A DNA stretch of 64,000 nt, from the NCBI GenBank assembly GCA_035293565.1, contig DATGMP010000101.1, positions 57,468 to 121,467 of the forward strand. Direction: 5' to 3'. The notes beneath the pieces were generated by a model, which did no database searches, was not told the DNA's origin, and saw nothing but the letters and a program-made list of their open reading frames with translations. Positions 8,509 through 16,924 of this stretch are shown piece by piece. Made by a program: the position numbers and the translations under genes. The stretch's first letter is position 1. Each line of letters begins with the position of its first letter. The DNA comes from DATGMP01 sp035293565 (GTDB lineage Bacteria; Pseudomonadota; Alphaproteobacteria; BOG-932; Roseiterribacteraceae).

Positions 8509-9231
8509 TCAGACCGGCACAGGTCGAGCGCGCTGATTATAGAGCAGCTTGCTGCGACGCTCGATCTCCTCCGGCGGCAGCTTCGATAGATCCTCGGCGA
8601 AATCGCTGCCGACGGCGAGACCGCGTTTGACGGCCGGGCGGTCGGCGATTTCCTCGAACCAACGCTTGAAATAGGGAAACTCGTCGATGTCCTGATCCTG
8701 AGACTTCCAATGAACGGTCCAAGGAAAGGAGATCATGTCGGCGATCGAGTATTCGTCGCCGGCGAGATAGCGCCGGTCATAGAGGCGATTGTTGAGCACG
8801 CCATAGAGTCGATTCGTTTCGTCGCCGAAACGTCGCAGCGCGTAGGATTGATCGCCCTGCTTGTCGCCCAGCCGCTTGAAATGGCCGTACTCGCCGATCT
8901 TCGGGCCCTGATTCGCCATTTGCCACATCACCCATTGCACGACGTCGTATTTGCGACGCGGATCCTGCGGCCAGAACTGGCCGCTCTTCTCGGCGAGATA
9001 GAGCAGGATCGCTCCGGATTCGAAGACGGTGATCGGCGCGCCGCCGCACTGCGGATCGTCGTCGACCAGGACCGGCATGCGGTGATTGGGGTTGAGCTTC
9101 AGAAACGTGGAAGAGAACTGGTCGCCGCGACCGATATTGCACGGGACGATCTCGTATTCCAGCCCGGCTTCCTCGAGAAAAATCGTGACCTTCTTGCCGT
9201 TGGGCGTCGGCCAGTAGTGAAGATGCAGCAT
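8509..9231 (-). CDS. Glutathione S-transferase family, YfcG/YghU-like disulfide-bond oxidoreductase
   Basis: 240 residues from ATG at 9231, picked because GGGAGGT lies 6 bases upstream. Thioredoxin-fold N-terminal half with TPNGKKVTIFLEEAGLEY (active-site T-P-N as in YfcG), HRMPVLVDD (cis-Pro) and FESGAILLYLAEK (glutathione gamma-Glu binding). The helical C-terminal half has QGPKIGEYGHFKR and the N-capping SIADMISFPW. Predicted role is GSH-dependent disulfide reduction in the cytosol. It is monocistronic as far as can be seen. Confidence 0.87.
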   Translation of the reverse strand: MLHLHYWPTPNGKKVTIFLEEAGLEYEIVPCNIGRGDQFSSTFLKLNPNHRMPVLVDDDPQCGGAPITVFESGAILLYLAEKSGQFWPQDPRRKYDVVQWVMWQMANQGPKIGEYGHFKRLGDKQGDQSYALRRFGDETNRLYGVLNNRLYDRRYLAGDEYSIADMISFPWTVHWKSQDQDIDEFPYFKRWFEEIADRPAVKRGLAVGSDFAEDLSKLPPEEIERRSKLLYNQRARPVPV

Positions 9232-9349
9232 CGCGGTACCTCCCACGCTCGAGACGGACCTAGTACGGTGCGGCCAGCAGTCAATCACCGACCGGTCAAA
9301 CGTTCCACGGTCTCGAAGCCGCGCGTCGGAAACTGCGCGCGAAATGAGC

Positions 9350-10162
9350 TCAATGCGAGATCAAGCAGGGGATCGGGGAGTGATGGAGCAAGGCTTCGGT
9401 GACGCCGCCCATCAGCCATTCGCGCAAGGGCGCGTGGCCATAGCCGCCGGCGACGATTAGGTCGGCGCCGGCCTTCTCCGCCATGTCGATGATCGTGCGG
9501 CCGACCGAGCCCTCGGGAGAGACTTCGCGGGCCTCGGCTGTGACGCCGTGACGCTCGAGATAGACGCCGACATCCTCGAGCCGCGCGGCGCGCCCCGAGG
9601 CTTCGTCGGGCGCCACCACGCAAGCCACGACCTCCTCCGCTTCGCGCAGGATGGGGAGCGCGTCGCGCACCGCGCGCGCGGCCTCGCGCGTCGGCTTCCA
9701 GGCGATGAAGACGGTCTTGGGATCGAATGTCTGCTCCATATTGTGCGGGAGAACGAGCACGGGCGCCGATGAGGAAAGGATCGCGTCGTCGGCGTTGAAG
9801 GACGATTCTTCGTAAGGTTCGCCCGTCGTGTCGCTGACCACCACGAGATCGGCGAACGCCGACTCCTCGGTCAGCGTCGCGCGGACGGTGCTCAGGCGGA
9901 AACGGAATTCCGAGTCTTCGGCACGCGACTCCGTCGCCTGCTGGAACAGAGCGCGGCAAGCGTCGAAATATTCCTGGTTGGCCTTTTCAATCTCCAGGAC
10001 CAGCTGCGGCATGCCCGCAATTCCGCCCCAAGTGGGCGGCAGCACGACCGAGAGCCCGATCAGATGCGCATTGTGCCGCTCCGCGAGCGAAGCGGCGAGG
10101 GCGAGGCGCCGCTCGCCTGCGGCACCGGTGTCCACATGGACGAGGATCGATTTGTACGGCAT
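9350..10162 (-). CDS. Universal stress protein (tandem UspA domains)
   Basis: 270 residues. The first UspA domain opens with YKSILVHVDTGAAGERRL. The second holds FIAWKPTREAARAVRDALPI and ends with the ATP-binding-type sequence DLIVAGGYGHAPLREWLMGG followed by VTEALLHHSPIPCL. GGGAGGG lies 7 bases before the ATG. Two-domain USPs are soluble stress proteins. Downstream of a decayed phosphate transporter gene on the same strand. Confidence 0.9.
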   Translation of the reverse strand: MPYKSILVHVDTGAAGERRLALAASLAERHNAHLIGLSVVLPPTWGGIAGMPQLVLEIEKANQEYFDACRALFQQATESRAEDSEFRFRLSTVRATLTEESAFADLVVVSDTTGEPYEESSFNADDAILSSSAPVLVLPHNMEQTFDPKTVFIAWKPTREAARAVRDALPILREAEEVVACVVAPDEASGRAARLEDVGVYLERHGVTAEAREVSPEGSVGRTIIDMAEKAGADLIVAGGYGHAPLREWLMGGVTEALLHHSPIPCLISH

Positions 10163-10201
10163 GAGCGAGCCCTCCCGGTCGCCGGCAAGTCGGCGCGGGC
10201 C

Positions 10202-10453
10202 TCAGAAGGTGCTGCGGAACACCCGGAAGAGGAATCCGACAGCATGATCGAGGCAGGAAGTGTCAACACCCAAGCGAGCGCCAGGTTCCTGACTGTCGTC
10301 CATTGAAGGCCGGGAGCCGTTGGCCGCGATCGTCCCGGCGACGCCCGAGGACGGCACATGCGTTGTCGAGACCGGCAGCCCCAGCCCATCCGCCGCGCCG
10401 ATGACCGCCGCCGCTATGATTTCGGCCCCTGGGCATAGGTGAGGTGCGACGTG
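10202..10453 (-). pseudogene. 3' remnant of a PiT family phosphate transporter with several frameshifts
   Basis: Three reading frames in succession encode pieces of a PiT C-terminus: HLTYAQG in one frame (about 10430-10450), AEIIAAAVIGAADGLGLPVS then TTHVPSSGVAGTIAANGS in a second, and GLQWTTVRNLALAWVLTLPA then SIM in a third. The second frame resumes near the end (GFLFRVFRSTF, stop 10202-10204). PiT proteins carry these blocks contiguously. Nothing recognisable as PiT remains upstream of 10453, where an in-frame TAA occurs. The piece is therefore a truncated, multiply frameshifted gene, not a functional 97-residue protein. Confidence 0.82.
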
Positions 10454-10522
10454 TCTTATAGCAAGATTGTAAAAGACCGCTCCGGACACTTTCACGTTAT
10501 TGTCACTATACAGGATTGACGA

Positions 10523-10574
10523 GAAAACGACAGATCTATTTCCGGAAATACGTTTTCTGGACAGTTTTCACTGT
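10523..10574. repeat. Cluster of palindromes upstream of prmA
   Basis: TATTTCCGGAAATA (10537-10550) is a perfect 14-bp palindrome. It is flanked by complementary arms GAAAACG (10523-10529) and CGTTTTC (10551-10557). ACAGT-TTTC-ACTGT follows at 10561-10574. The stretch is AT-richer than its surroundings and lies between the transporter remnant and prmA. It could be an operator, a hairpin leader or the end of a lost mobile element; the sequence does not decide. Confidence 0.5.
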
Positions 10575-10647
10575 TCGACCCCCTGCAAATAGATTGCCCG
10601 GACGGAAGGGTGGCGCAGAACGCGCCGGCGCTGTTACCTTCCGCGCC

Positions 10648-11556
10648 ATGGCGAGCGACATTCAGCCGATCTGGCAGGCGACGGTGTCCCTGGGCGACGA
10701 CGGCCCGGCGGCGGCTTTCGCGGATTTCCTGGAGCAGGACTCGGTCGGGGTTTCGGTCTTCGAGGCGGAGCCCGATGGTTGGACGATCACCGCGCTTTAT
10801 CGCGGCCGTCCGGACCAGGCGCGGCTCGAGGTGGGTCTGGCGCTGATCGCCGCCGCTGAGGACGGACCCGAACCCAGGTTAGAGTTGGCGCCGCTGCCCG
10901 TCGCGGACTGGCTGGCCGAGGCCTATGCCGGATTCCCGGCGCGCCGCATCGGCCGCTTCTACGTGCATGGCTCGCATATCGCAGGCCCCCCGCCCGGCGG
11001 CCTGATCCCGCTCAAGATCGATGCGGCGATCGCCTTCGGCTCCGGCGAGCATGCGACGACCGAGGGCTGCCTCCTTGCCCTTGCGGATCGACGCCGACGG
11101 CGCCCCCGGATCGGCCGCGTGCTCGACATGGGCACCGGGTCGGGGATTCTCGCGATCGCCGCGGCCAAGCTGTGGCCGATGGCGCAGACCGTCGCGATCG
11201 ACATCGATGCGGACTCGGCGAGAGTCGCGGCGGCCAACGCCCGCCTGAACCGTGTCGGTCCACGCATCCGCGCCCGCCACGGCGACGGCTATCGCTCGCC
11301 CCTTGCCGCGAAGGGACGGCGGTTCGATTTGATAGTATCGAACATATTGGCGCGGCCGCTGGTGCGCATGGCGCCTTCTCTCGCGCGCCGGCTCGCGCCG
11401 GGCGGTGCGGCCGTTCTTTCAGGGCTGCTGGCGCGGCAGGAGCGGGGCGTGCTGGCCGCGTACCGCGCAGCGGGCCTGAAACTTGTCGCGCGGCGCCGAA
11501 TCGCCGGATGGAGTACGTTGATGCTAGCGAGACCGAGAAGCGATGACCAATCCTGA
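10648..11556 (+). CDS. prmA: Ribosomal protein L11 methyltransferase
   Basis: 302 residues from ATG at 10648. PrmA hallmarks: AFGSGEHATTEGCLLAL, the SAM-binding VLDMGTGSGILAIAAAKLW, IDIDADSARVAAANARLN and the catalytic-region SNILARPLVRMAP. It trimethylates ribosomal protein L11 in the cytosol. No convincing Shine-Dalgarno precedes this ATG, so a leaderless or short-leader message is possible. An upstream in-frame extension exists but is unlike the family. The 3' end overlaps the next gene by 14 bp. Confidence 0.92.
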   Translation: MASDIQPIWQATVSLGDDGPAAAFADFLEQDSVGVSVFEAEPDGWTITALYRGRPDQARLEVGLALIAAAEDGPEPRLELAPLPVADWLAEAYAGFPARRIGRFYVHGSHIAGPPPGGLIPLKIDAAIAFGSGEHATTEGCLLALADRRRRRPRIGRVLDMGTGSGILAIAAAKLWPMAQTVAIDIDADSARVAAANARLNRVGPRIRARHGDGYRSPLAAKGRRFDLIVSNILARPLVRMAPSLARRLAPGGAAVLSGLLARQERGVLAAYRAAGLKLVARRRIAGWSTLMLARPRSDDQS

Positions 11557-13324
11557 ACTGCCGAACCGCCTCGCCCGGCTCCGCACGCTGATGAAGGAGC
11601 TCAAGCTCGATGCCGTCCTGGTGCCGCGCGGCGACGAGCATCTGGGCGAATATGTCCCGCCCTCCGCCGAGCGCCTCGCCTGGCTCACGGGCTTCACCGG
11701 TTCAGCCGGGCTGGCTGTGATTTTGATCGACCGCGCCGCGCTCTTCGTCGATGGGCGCTACACGCTGCAAGCAGGCAATCAGGTGTCGAAGGGCCTCTAT
11801 GAGATCCGCCACTTGATGCGCGAGCCCTATGCCGACTGGCTGAAGGCGAACCTGAAGCCCGGCGCGCGGGTGGGCTACGATCCTTGGCTCCATGCCGCCT
11901 CGGCCATCGCGGCGCTCGACGCCGATCTGGAAGCGGCCGGGATCGCGTGCCTGGCGCTCGACCGCAATCCGATCGACATGGTCTGGTCCGATCGGCCGGC
12001 GCCGCCGCTGGCGCCCATCCTGCCCCATCCCGTTGCCTATGCCGGCGTCGACTCCGCCGAAAAGCGCATGGAAATCGCGCGCGCGCTCGGCGATGCGGCC
12101 GCAACGGTGCTGACGGGACCGGATTCCATCGCCTGGCTGCTCAATGTGCGGGGCGGCGACGTGCCCAACGCGCCGATGCCGCTGAGCTTCGCAATCGTGA
12201 AGAATGACGGGCAGGTCGACCTCTTCGTCGACGAGCGCAAGATCCCGGATGAGACGCGCGCGCATCTCGGCAACGCGGTCTCGATCGCCCCGCCCGACCA
12301 ATTCGGCGACGCGCTCGGGGGGTTGGCGAAGCTCGGCAAGCCCGTCAGGCTGGATCTCGGCACCACGCCGGCCTGGATCGTCGAGCGGATCCGGGCGGCT
12401 GGCGGCGAGGTTTCGGCGGGCGCCGATCCCTGCCAGCGGCCCAAAGCGATCAAGAACCCGACCGAGATCGAAGGTTCACGCAAGGCTCACGAGCGCGACG
12501 GGGTTGCGCTGGTGCGCTTCTTCACCTGGCTCGCCGATCGGATGAAACAGTCGCCGCCGACCGAGATCGAGGCCGCCGACATGCTGGCGGGCCTGCGCGC
12601 CGAGCAGGACCTGGCGCGGGGGCCTAGCTTCGACACCATTTCGGGCGCCGGCGAGCATGGCGCGATCGTGCATTACCGGGCCATGCCGGACACCGACAAA
12701 AGGCTCGCGCCCGGTATGCTCTATCTGCTCGATAGCGGCGGCCAGTATCTCGACGCCACCACCGACGTCACCCGCACCATCGCGCTGGGCGAGCCCACGG
12801 CCGAGATGCGGAAGCATTTCACGCTGGTGCTGAAGGGCCATATCGCGCTCGGCCGGGCGCGCTTTCCGGAAGGAACGACCGGCGGCCAGCTGGACGCGCT
12901 CGCCCGCGCGCCGCTCTGGGAGTGTGGGCTCGATTACGACCACGGCACCGGCCATGGCGTCGGCAGCTATCTGTCGGTCCATGAGGGGCCGCAGCGCATC
13001 TTCAAGAACGGCTCCGCGCCCCTGGAGCCGGGAATGATCGTCTCCAACGAGCCCGGCTATTACAAAAGCGGCCATTACGGGATCCGGATCGAGAATCTGG
13101 TTCTGGTCCGCAAGGCCGAGCTCGCCGAAGCCGAGCGGCCGACGCTCGAGTTCGAGACCCTGACGCTGGTCCCGATCGACCGCAACCTGATCGACCTGGC
13201 GCTCCTCACGCCGACCGAGCGGCACTGGATCGACACCTACCACGCCCGCGTCTACGAGAAGCTCTGCGACCGGCTGGGGCCAAAGGAGCAGACCTGGCTC
13301 GCCGAGGCCGCAGGACCGCTGTAG
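11543..13324 (+). CDS. Xaa-Pro aminopeptidase, M24 family (PepP/APP type)
   Basis: 593 residues, the long eukaryotic-like APP form with two creatinase-type N-terminal domains and a C-terminal pita-bread peptidase. Metal ligands are visible: the two aspartates in LLDSGGQYLDATTDVTRT, the histidine in DHGTGHGVGSY, and the glutamates in SNEPGYY and GIRIENLVLV. It removes N-terminal residues preceding proline, with two metal ions, in the cytosol. Overlap with prmA indicates coupled translation. Confidence 0.92.
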   Translation: MTNPELPNRLARLRTLMKELKLDAVLVPRGDEHLGEYVPPSAERLAWLTGFTGSAGLAVILIDRAALFVDGRYTLQAGNQVSKGLYEIRHLMREPYADWLKANLKPGARVGYDPWLHAASAIAALDADLEAAGIACLALDRNPIDMVWSDRPAPPLAPILPHPVAYAGVDSAEKRMEIARALGDAAATVLTGPDSIAWLLNVRGGDVPNAPMPLSFAIVKNDGQVDLFVDERKIPDETRAHLGNAVSIAPPDQFGDALGGLAKLGKPVRLDLGTTPAWIVERIRAAGGEVSAGADPCQRPKAIKNPTEIEGSRKAHERDGVALVRFFTWLADRMKQSPPTEIEAADMLAGLRAEQDLARGPSFDTISGAGEHGAIVHYRAMPDTDKRLAPGMLYLLDSGGQYLDATTDVTRTIALGEPTAEMRKHFTLVLKGHIALGRARFPEGTTGGQLDALARAPLWECGLDYDHGTGHGVGSYLSVHEGPQRIFKNGSAPLEPGMIVSNEPGYYKSGHYGIRIENLVLVRKAELAEAERPTLEFETLTLVPIDRNLIDLALLTPTERHWIDTYHARVYEKLCDRLGPKEQTWLAEAAGPL

Positions 13325-13381
13325 CGCCTCGGACCCCTTTTCCAACGCGGGAGAGGGATTCGGAATGTCCCCAAACGCCAA

Positions 13382-13401
13382 CGCCCGGCGGAAGCCGGGC
13401 G
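13382..13401. terminator. Hairpin between M24 peptidase and rpsU, likely terminator
   Basis: Perfect 8-bp stem CGCCCGGC / GCCGGGCG with a GGAA loop, 30 bases downstream of rpsU on the minus strand and about 60 bases past the peptidase stop. On the minus strand it is followed by GTTGGCGTTTGG, a weak U-tract. It probably ends rpsU transcription and may act in both directions. Confidence 0.65.
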
Positions 13402-13431
13402 CATCGAGTAATCGGAAATGAAACGAGAGGC

Positions 13432-13638
13432 TTAGAAGCCTTCGCGATCCATGCGCTTGCGCAGAAGCTTGCGGGCCCGGCGGATTGCCTCGGCCTTTTC
13501 GCGGGCGCGCTTCTCCGAGGGCTTCTCGTAGCTGCGGCGGAGCTTCATCTCGCGGAAAATCCCCTCGCGCTGCATCTTCTTCTTGAGCGCGCGCAGGGCC
13601 TGATCGACATTATTGTCGCGAACCAGAACGTGGACGAT
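13432..13638 (-). CDS. rpsU: 30S ribosomal protein S21, apparent ATC start
   Basis: 68 residues containing VHVLVRDNNVDQALRALKKK and MKLRRSYEKPSEKRAREKAE, an unmistakable S21. Between the upstream in-frame TAA (about 13694) and the conserved N-terminus there is no ATG, GTG or TTG codon. The ATC at 13638-13636 lies 8 bases after a strong AGAGGAG and is taken as the start. S21 is a small-subunit protein involved in translation initiation. IF3 is known to be encoded with a rare AUU start that allows autoregulation, so a similar logic is conceivable but unproven. A sequencing error (ATG read as ATC) is the other explanation. Confidence 0.9.
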   Translation of the reverse strand: MVHVLVRDNNVDQALRALKKKMQREGIFREMKLRRSYEKPSEKRAREKAEAIRRARKLLRKRMDREGF

Positions 13639-13646
13639 GGGTCCTA

Positions 13647-13653
13647 CTCCTCT
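13647..13653 (-). promoter_or_regulatory. Ribosome binding site that fixes the rpsU start at ATC
   Basis: AGAGGAG on the minus strand, 8 bases upstream of the ATC codon at 13638. This near-perfect Shine-Dalgarno and spacing argue that initiation occurs at ATC and not at the following GTC (11 bases) or CTG. Confidence 0.7.
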
Positions 13654-13767
13654 AATCGAGCCCCGGACGCGCCAAAGGGCGCTTCGCCTGGGCTCCGGTT
13701 AACGGCTTGGCAAAACGGTGCGGCGTTCTACCATTAGAGTTCTGAATTTGGAAGGGTTGGCGCGAAA

Positions 13768-14334
13768 ATGTCGTTGCTGAAGGTTGTGAGATTGGGCGAT
13801 CCGGTGCTGCGGCGCGTCGCCGAGCCCATCGCCGATCCGACCGATCCCGTTATCCGCCAGCTGGCGGAATCGATGATCGAGACAATGTTCGTGGCGCCGG
13901 GCGTAGGTCTGGCGGCGCCGCAGGTGGGCGAGAGCATCCGCATGATCGTCATGCGGATCATGGCCGACCGCTCGGCTGGCGCCGACCAGCCCGAACGCCA
14001 GCAGGTCGTGGCGCTGATCAACCCCGAGGTCGAGCCTTTGGGCGCCGAGACCGAGCTCGGCTGGGAAGGCTGCCTCTCGGCGCCGCCGCTGCGCGGCCTG
14101 GTGCCGCGGTCCTCGCGAGTTCGCTTCAAGGGCTTGCTGCTCGACGGGCAGCAGATCGCGGGCGAGGCCTCTGGCTTCCAGGCCCGCATCCTGCAGCATG
14201 AGGTCGATCACCTCGACGGCATCGTCTATCTGGACCGCATGACGGATCTGTCGAGCTTGGGCTATGACGATGAGCTGCAAGCCGCGGCCCAGGCTGCCGC
14301 CGATGCCGCCGCGACCGCGGCGGACAATCTGTGA
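13768..14334 (+). CDS. def: Peptide deformylase
   Basis: 188 residues. All three deformylase motifs are present: GVGLAAPQVG, EGCLSAPP (the metal-binding cysteine) and QHEVDHLDG (HExxH). It removes the N-formyl group from nascent proteins with Fe2+ or a similar metal. The Ala-rich tail (QAAAQAAADAAATAA) is non-catalytic. The stop overlaps the COQ9-like gene start by 4 bases, so the two are translationally coupled. Confidence 0.95.
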   Translation: MSLLKVVRLGDPVLRRVAEPIADPTDPVIRQLAESMIETMFVAPGVGLAAPQVGESIRMIVMRIMADRSAGADQPERQQVVALINPEVEPLGAETELGWEGCLSAPPLRGLVPRSSRVRFKGLLLDGQQIAGEASGFQARILQHEVDHLDGIVYLDRMTDLSSLGYDDELQAAAQAAADAAATAADNL

Positions 14335-14987
14335 CGACCCGCCGGGCCAGGGACTCGGGCGAGAACCTCAAGGACAAAATCCTGCTTGCGGCGCTGCCGC
14401 ATGTCGCTTTCGACGGGTGGTCGATGGCCGCGCTCAGGGCGGGCGCGGCCGATGCGGGGCTGGAACGACAGGATCTGCTCCATGCCTTTCCCGGCGGCGG
14501 CCGCGACGCGGTCGCGCATTTCTCCGACTGGGCGGATCGACAGGCGCTGAAGACGCTTTCCGCGCACGGCGTCTCGGGCCTCAAGACTCACGAGAAGGTG
14601 GCGCTTGGCGTCCGCGCCCGCCTCGAATCCATGGCCCCCTGGCGGGAGGCCGCGCGCAAGGCGACCGCCTGGCTTGCCACGCCGCGTCGCGCCGCGCTGT
14701 CCGCCCAGTTGCTTTATCGTACCTGCGACCGGATCTGGCGCGCGGCCGGCGACAAATCGACGGACTTCAATTTCTACACGAAACGCGGCCTGCTTTCGGG
14801 CGTGTTGGTGACGACCACGCTCTATTGGCTCGAGGACAAGAGCGAAGGCGGCACGGCAAGCTGGGCCTTCCTCGACCGCCGGATCGCAGAGGTGCTGAAG
14901 CTCGGCGGCGCGATTGCTCGCGCTCGTAAGCTAACAGAGAGGCTCGATCCCGGCCCGGTATTGAGACGGTTCCGCAGGACAGGGTGA
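14331..14987 (+). CDS. COQ9 family protein (ubiquinone biosynthesis accessory)
   Basis: 218 residues. A TetR-like helical N-terminus (ILLAALPHVAFDGWSMAALR) is followed by the COQ9 region with ARLESMAPWREAARKATAWL, RTCDRIWRAAGDKSTDFNFY and KRGLLSGVLVTTTLYWLED. COQ9 binds isoprenoid lipids and presents CoQ intermediates to Coq7-type hydroxylases. This is known from mitochondria and inferred here. ATGA overlap with def. Confidence 0.9.
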   Translation: MTTRRARDSGENLKDKILLAALPHVAFDGWSMAALRAGAADAGLERQDLLHAFPGGGRDAVAHFSDWADRQALKTLSAHGVSGLKTHEKVALGVRARLESMAPWREAARKATAWLATPRRAALSAQLLYRTCDRIWRAAGDKSTDFNFYTKRGLLSGVLVTTTLYWLEDKSEGGTASWAFLDRRIAEVLKLGGAIARARKLTERLDPGPVLRRFRRTG

Positions 14988-15069
14988 CATTGCGTTTCTG
15001 GCTTCTTGTCTCTGCCGGGATTCGGTCCTAGCTTCCGCCTTCCTTCCTCCCGCCCCCGGCCTTCGATCC

Positions 15070-15351
15070 ATGCCCGACAAGAATCTCAACACCGGCTCCG
15101 CCGACCCCGCGACCAGCGAAACCGCCGCCAAGCGGCTGCGCACCTTCATCGAGCGGATCGAGCGGTTGGAAGAGGAAAAGGCCGGCATCGCGGCCGACAT
15201 CAAGGAGGTCTTCGCCGAGGCCAAAGGCACCGGCTTCGACGTCAAGGTCATGCGGCAAATCATCCGCCTGCGCAAACAGGACGTCGAAGACCGCCGCGAG
15301 CAGGAAGAGCTCCTCGACCTCTACAAGCGCGCGCTGGGAATGCCGGCTTAG
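15070..15351 (+). CDS. gapR: GapR-like nucleoid-associated protein (DUF2312)
   Basis: 93 residues. After a short variable head, RLRTFIERIERLEEEKAGIA and then DIKEVFAEAKGTGFDVKVMR with IIRLRKQD match GapR of Caulobacter almost residue for residue. The protein is a coiled-coil-forming DNA clamp that prefers overtwisted AT-rich DNA ahead of replication and transcription. Alphaproteobacteria-specific, supporting the taxonomic placement. Confidence 0.9.
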   Translation: MPDKNLNTGSADPATSETAAKRLRTFIERIERLEEEKAGIAADIKEVFAEAKGTGFDVKVMRQIIRLRKQDVEDRREQEELLDLYKRALGMPA

Positions 15352-15440
15352 CGCTTTCTTTTCTGCCGCGCGCTGCAAAGACGTGACATCCGTCCTCCAC
15401 TGGTTCAATTTGTGAAACAAATGGCGGCCAGGGGAAGGGG

Positions 15441-16760
15441 ATGGCCATGAACGGGACCGATATCAGGAGAAGAAAGGTCATACAGGCCGGAGCCGCCTTG
15501 GCGGCCTCGGCGGCGTTGCCGCTGCCGGCGGTCGCGGCGGGCAAAGCCGGGCCCGGCGGGTTTTCTCCGGACGGTCTCAAGCGCATCACCGACTCGCTGC
15601 AACATTATGTGAGCCAGGAGGAGGCGGTCGGCCTCGTCACGCTGCTCAGCCGTCATGGCGAGATCGCGCAGGTGAACGCGCTCGGCTGGCGCGATCGCGA
15701 GGCCAAAGCGCCGATGCAACGCGATTCGATCTTCCGAATCGCGTCGATGACCAAGCCGGTGACCGGCGTCGGCGTCATGATGCTGGTCGAGGAAGGCAAG
15801 CTCGCGCTTGGCGACAAGGTCGAGAAATGGCTCCCCGAGCTCGCCGACCGCAAGGTGCTGAACGCAGCCGACGGGCCGCTCGACGAGACCCACCCGGCGC
15901 CGCGGCCGATCACCCTCTCCGACCTCATGACCCACCGCTCGGGCCTGGTCTATGATTTCACGTCCACCGGCCCGCTGTCGGAGGCGATCGAGAAGGCGCT
16001 TCCGCGGGGCGAGTCTGACAAGCTTTCGCCCGACGAATGGATGAAGCGGGTGGCCACGCTGCCGCTGGCCTTCGATCCGGGCGCGCGATGGAATTACAGC
16101 ATTTCCTTCGACGTACTGGGCGTGCTCATCGAGCGCGTCTCGGGCACGCCCTTCCCGGAATTCCTCAAAAGCCGGATCTTCCAGCCGCTCGGCATGAAGG
16201 ATACCGGCTTCTTTATGCCCAAGGACAAGCTCGGCCGGGTCGCGTCCATGTATGGCTATGACGCGGCCGGCAAGCGCGTCGCCGTGCCGTTACCGGCGCC
16301 TGACGCCGCCCCGCGCTTCGCGTCGGGCGGCGGCGGCCTGCTCTCCACCGCTGACGATTACGGCCGCTTCGGCCGGATGCTGAAGGATCTGGGTAAGCTC
16401 GGCGACACCCGCATCCTGTCGCATGATTCCGTCGAGCTCATGACCGCCAATTGGCTGACGCCGGAACAGCGCAAGATCCCCTTTATGGGCCTGGATTTCT
16501 GGGGCGGGCAAGGCTTCGGGCTCGGCATGTCGGTGGTCGACGACCCGGTGCGGCAGAGCGCCATCGCCTTCGCCTCCAAAGGGTCGTTCGGCTGGCCGGG
16601 CGCCTTCGGCACCTGGTGGCAGGCCGATCCCAAGGAAGACATGGTGATGATCTATCTGGTCCAGAACATGCGGGATCTGAGACCCAAACCCGGCCAAGTC
16701 CGCCAGGCCTCGTCCTTGACGGCTTTCGAGCAGCTGACCTATCGCGCGATCGACGATTAA
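15441..16760 (+). CDS. Serine hydrolase, class C beta-lactamase / EstB-like, Tat-exported
   Basis: 439 residues. A twin-arginine-type signal (DIRRRKVIQAGAALAASAAL) opens the protein. The catalytic S-x-x-K is FRIASMTKPVTG, and the Tyr motif is WNYSISFDVLG, with Y-S-x-S typical of family VIII esterases instead of Y-A-N. LMTHRSGLVYDF and the C-terminal SFGWPGAFGTWW complete the fold. Likely a periplasmic esterase or peptidase of unknown substrate rather than a true beta-lactamase. Confidence 0.88.
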   Translation: MAMNGTDIRRRKVIQAGAALAASAALPLPAVAAGKAGPGGFSPDGLKRITDSLQHYVSQEEAVGLVTLLSRHGEIAQVNALGWRDREAKAPMQRDSIFRIASMTKPVTGVGVMMLVEEGKLALGDKVEKWLPELADRKVLNAADGPLDETHPAPRPITLSDLMTHRSGLVYDFTSTGPLSEAIEKALPRGESDKLSPDEWMKRVATLPLAFDPGARWNYSISFDVLGVLIERVSGTPFPEFLKSRIFQPLGMKDTGFFMPKDKLGRVASMYGYDAAGKRVAVPLPAPDAAPRFASGGGGLLSTADDYGRFGRMLKDLGKLGDTRILSHDSVELMTANWLTPEQRKIPFMGLDFWGGQGFGLGMSVVDDPVRQSAIAFASKGSFGWPGAFGTWWQADPKEDMVMIYLVQNMRDLRPKPGQVRQASSLTAFEQLTYRAIDD

Positions 16761-16924
16761 AGGGCTGTAGCCCGACGTAAGGACTGTGTTAACCATACGC
16801 GCGCGACACTCGCATCTGTCGGCCGACTCAGTCTAAAGTCGGTCCAAGCCTTTGAGCGATATCCGGGGTTGCTCTATCCAGGCCGAGCTGAAGCCCGACC
16901 CGCCCTATGGATTGATTTTTTTAT

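Noticed and set aside
10202..10495. 97-residue protein-coding gene
   Set aside because: The PiT similarity moves between frames, so it is a pseudogene fragment.
13676..13760. tRNA-like D-arm (CTCTAATGGTAGAAC) and GCC-containing loop on the minus strand between rpsU and def
   Set aside because: No T-arm with GGTTCRA at the right place and no complementary acceptor stem; resemblance covers only part of a tRNA.
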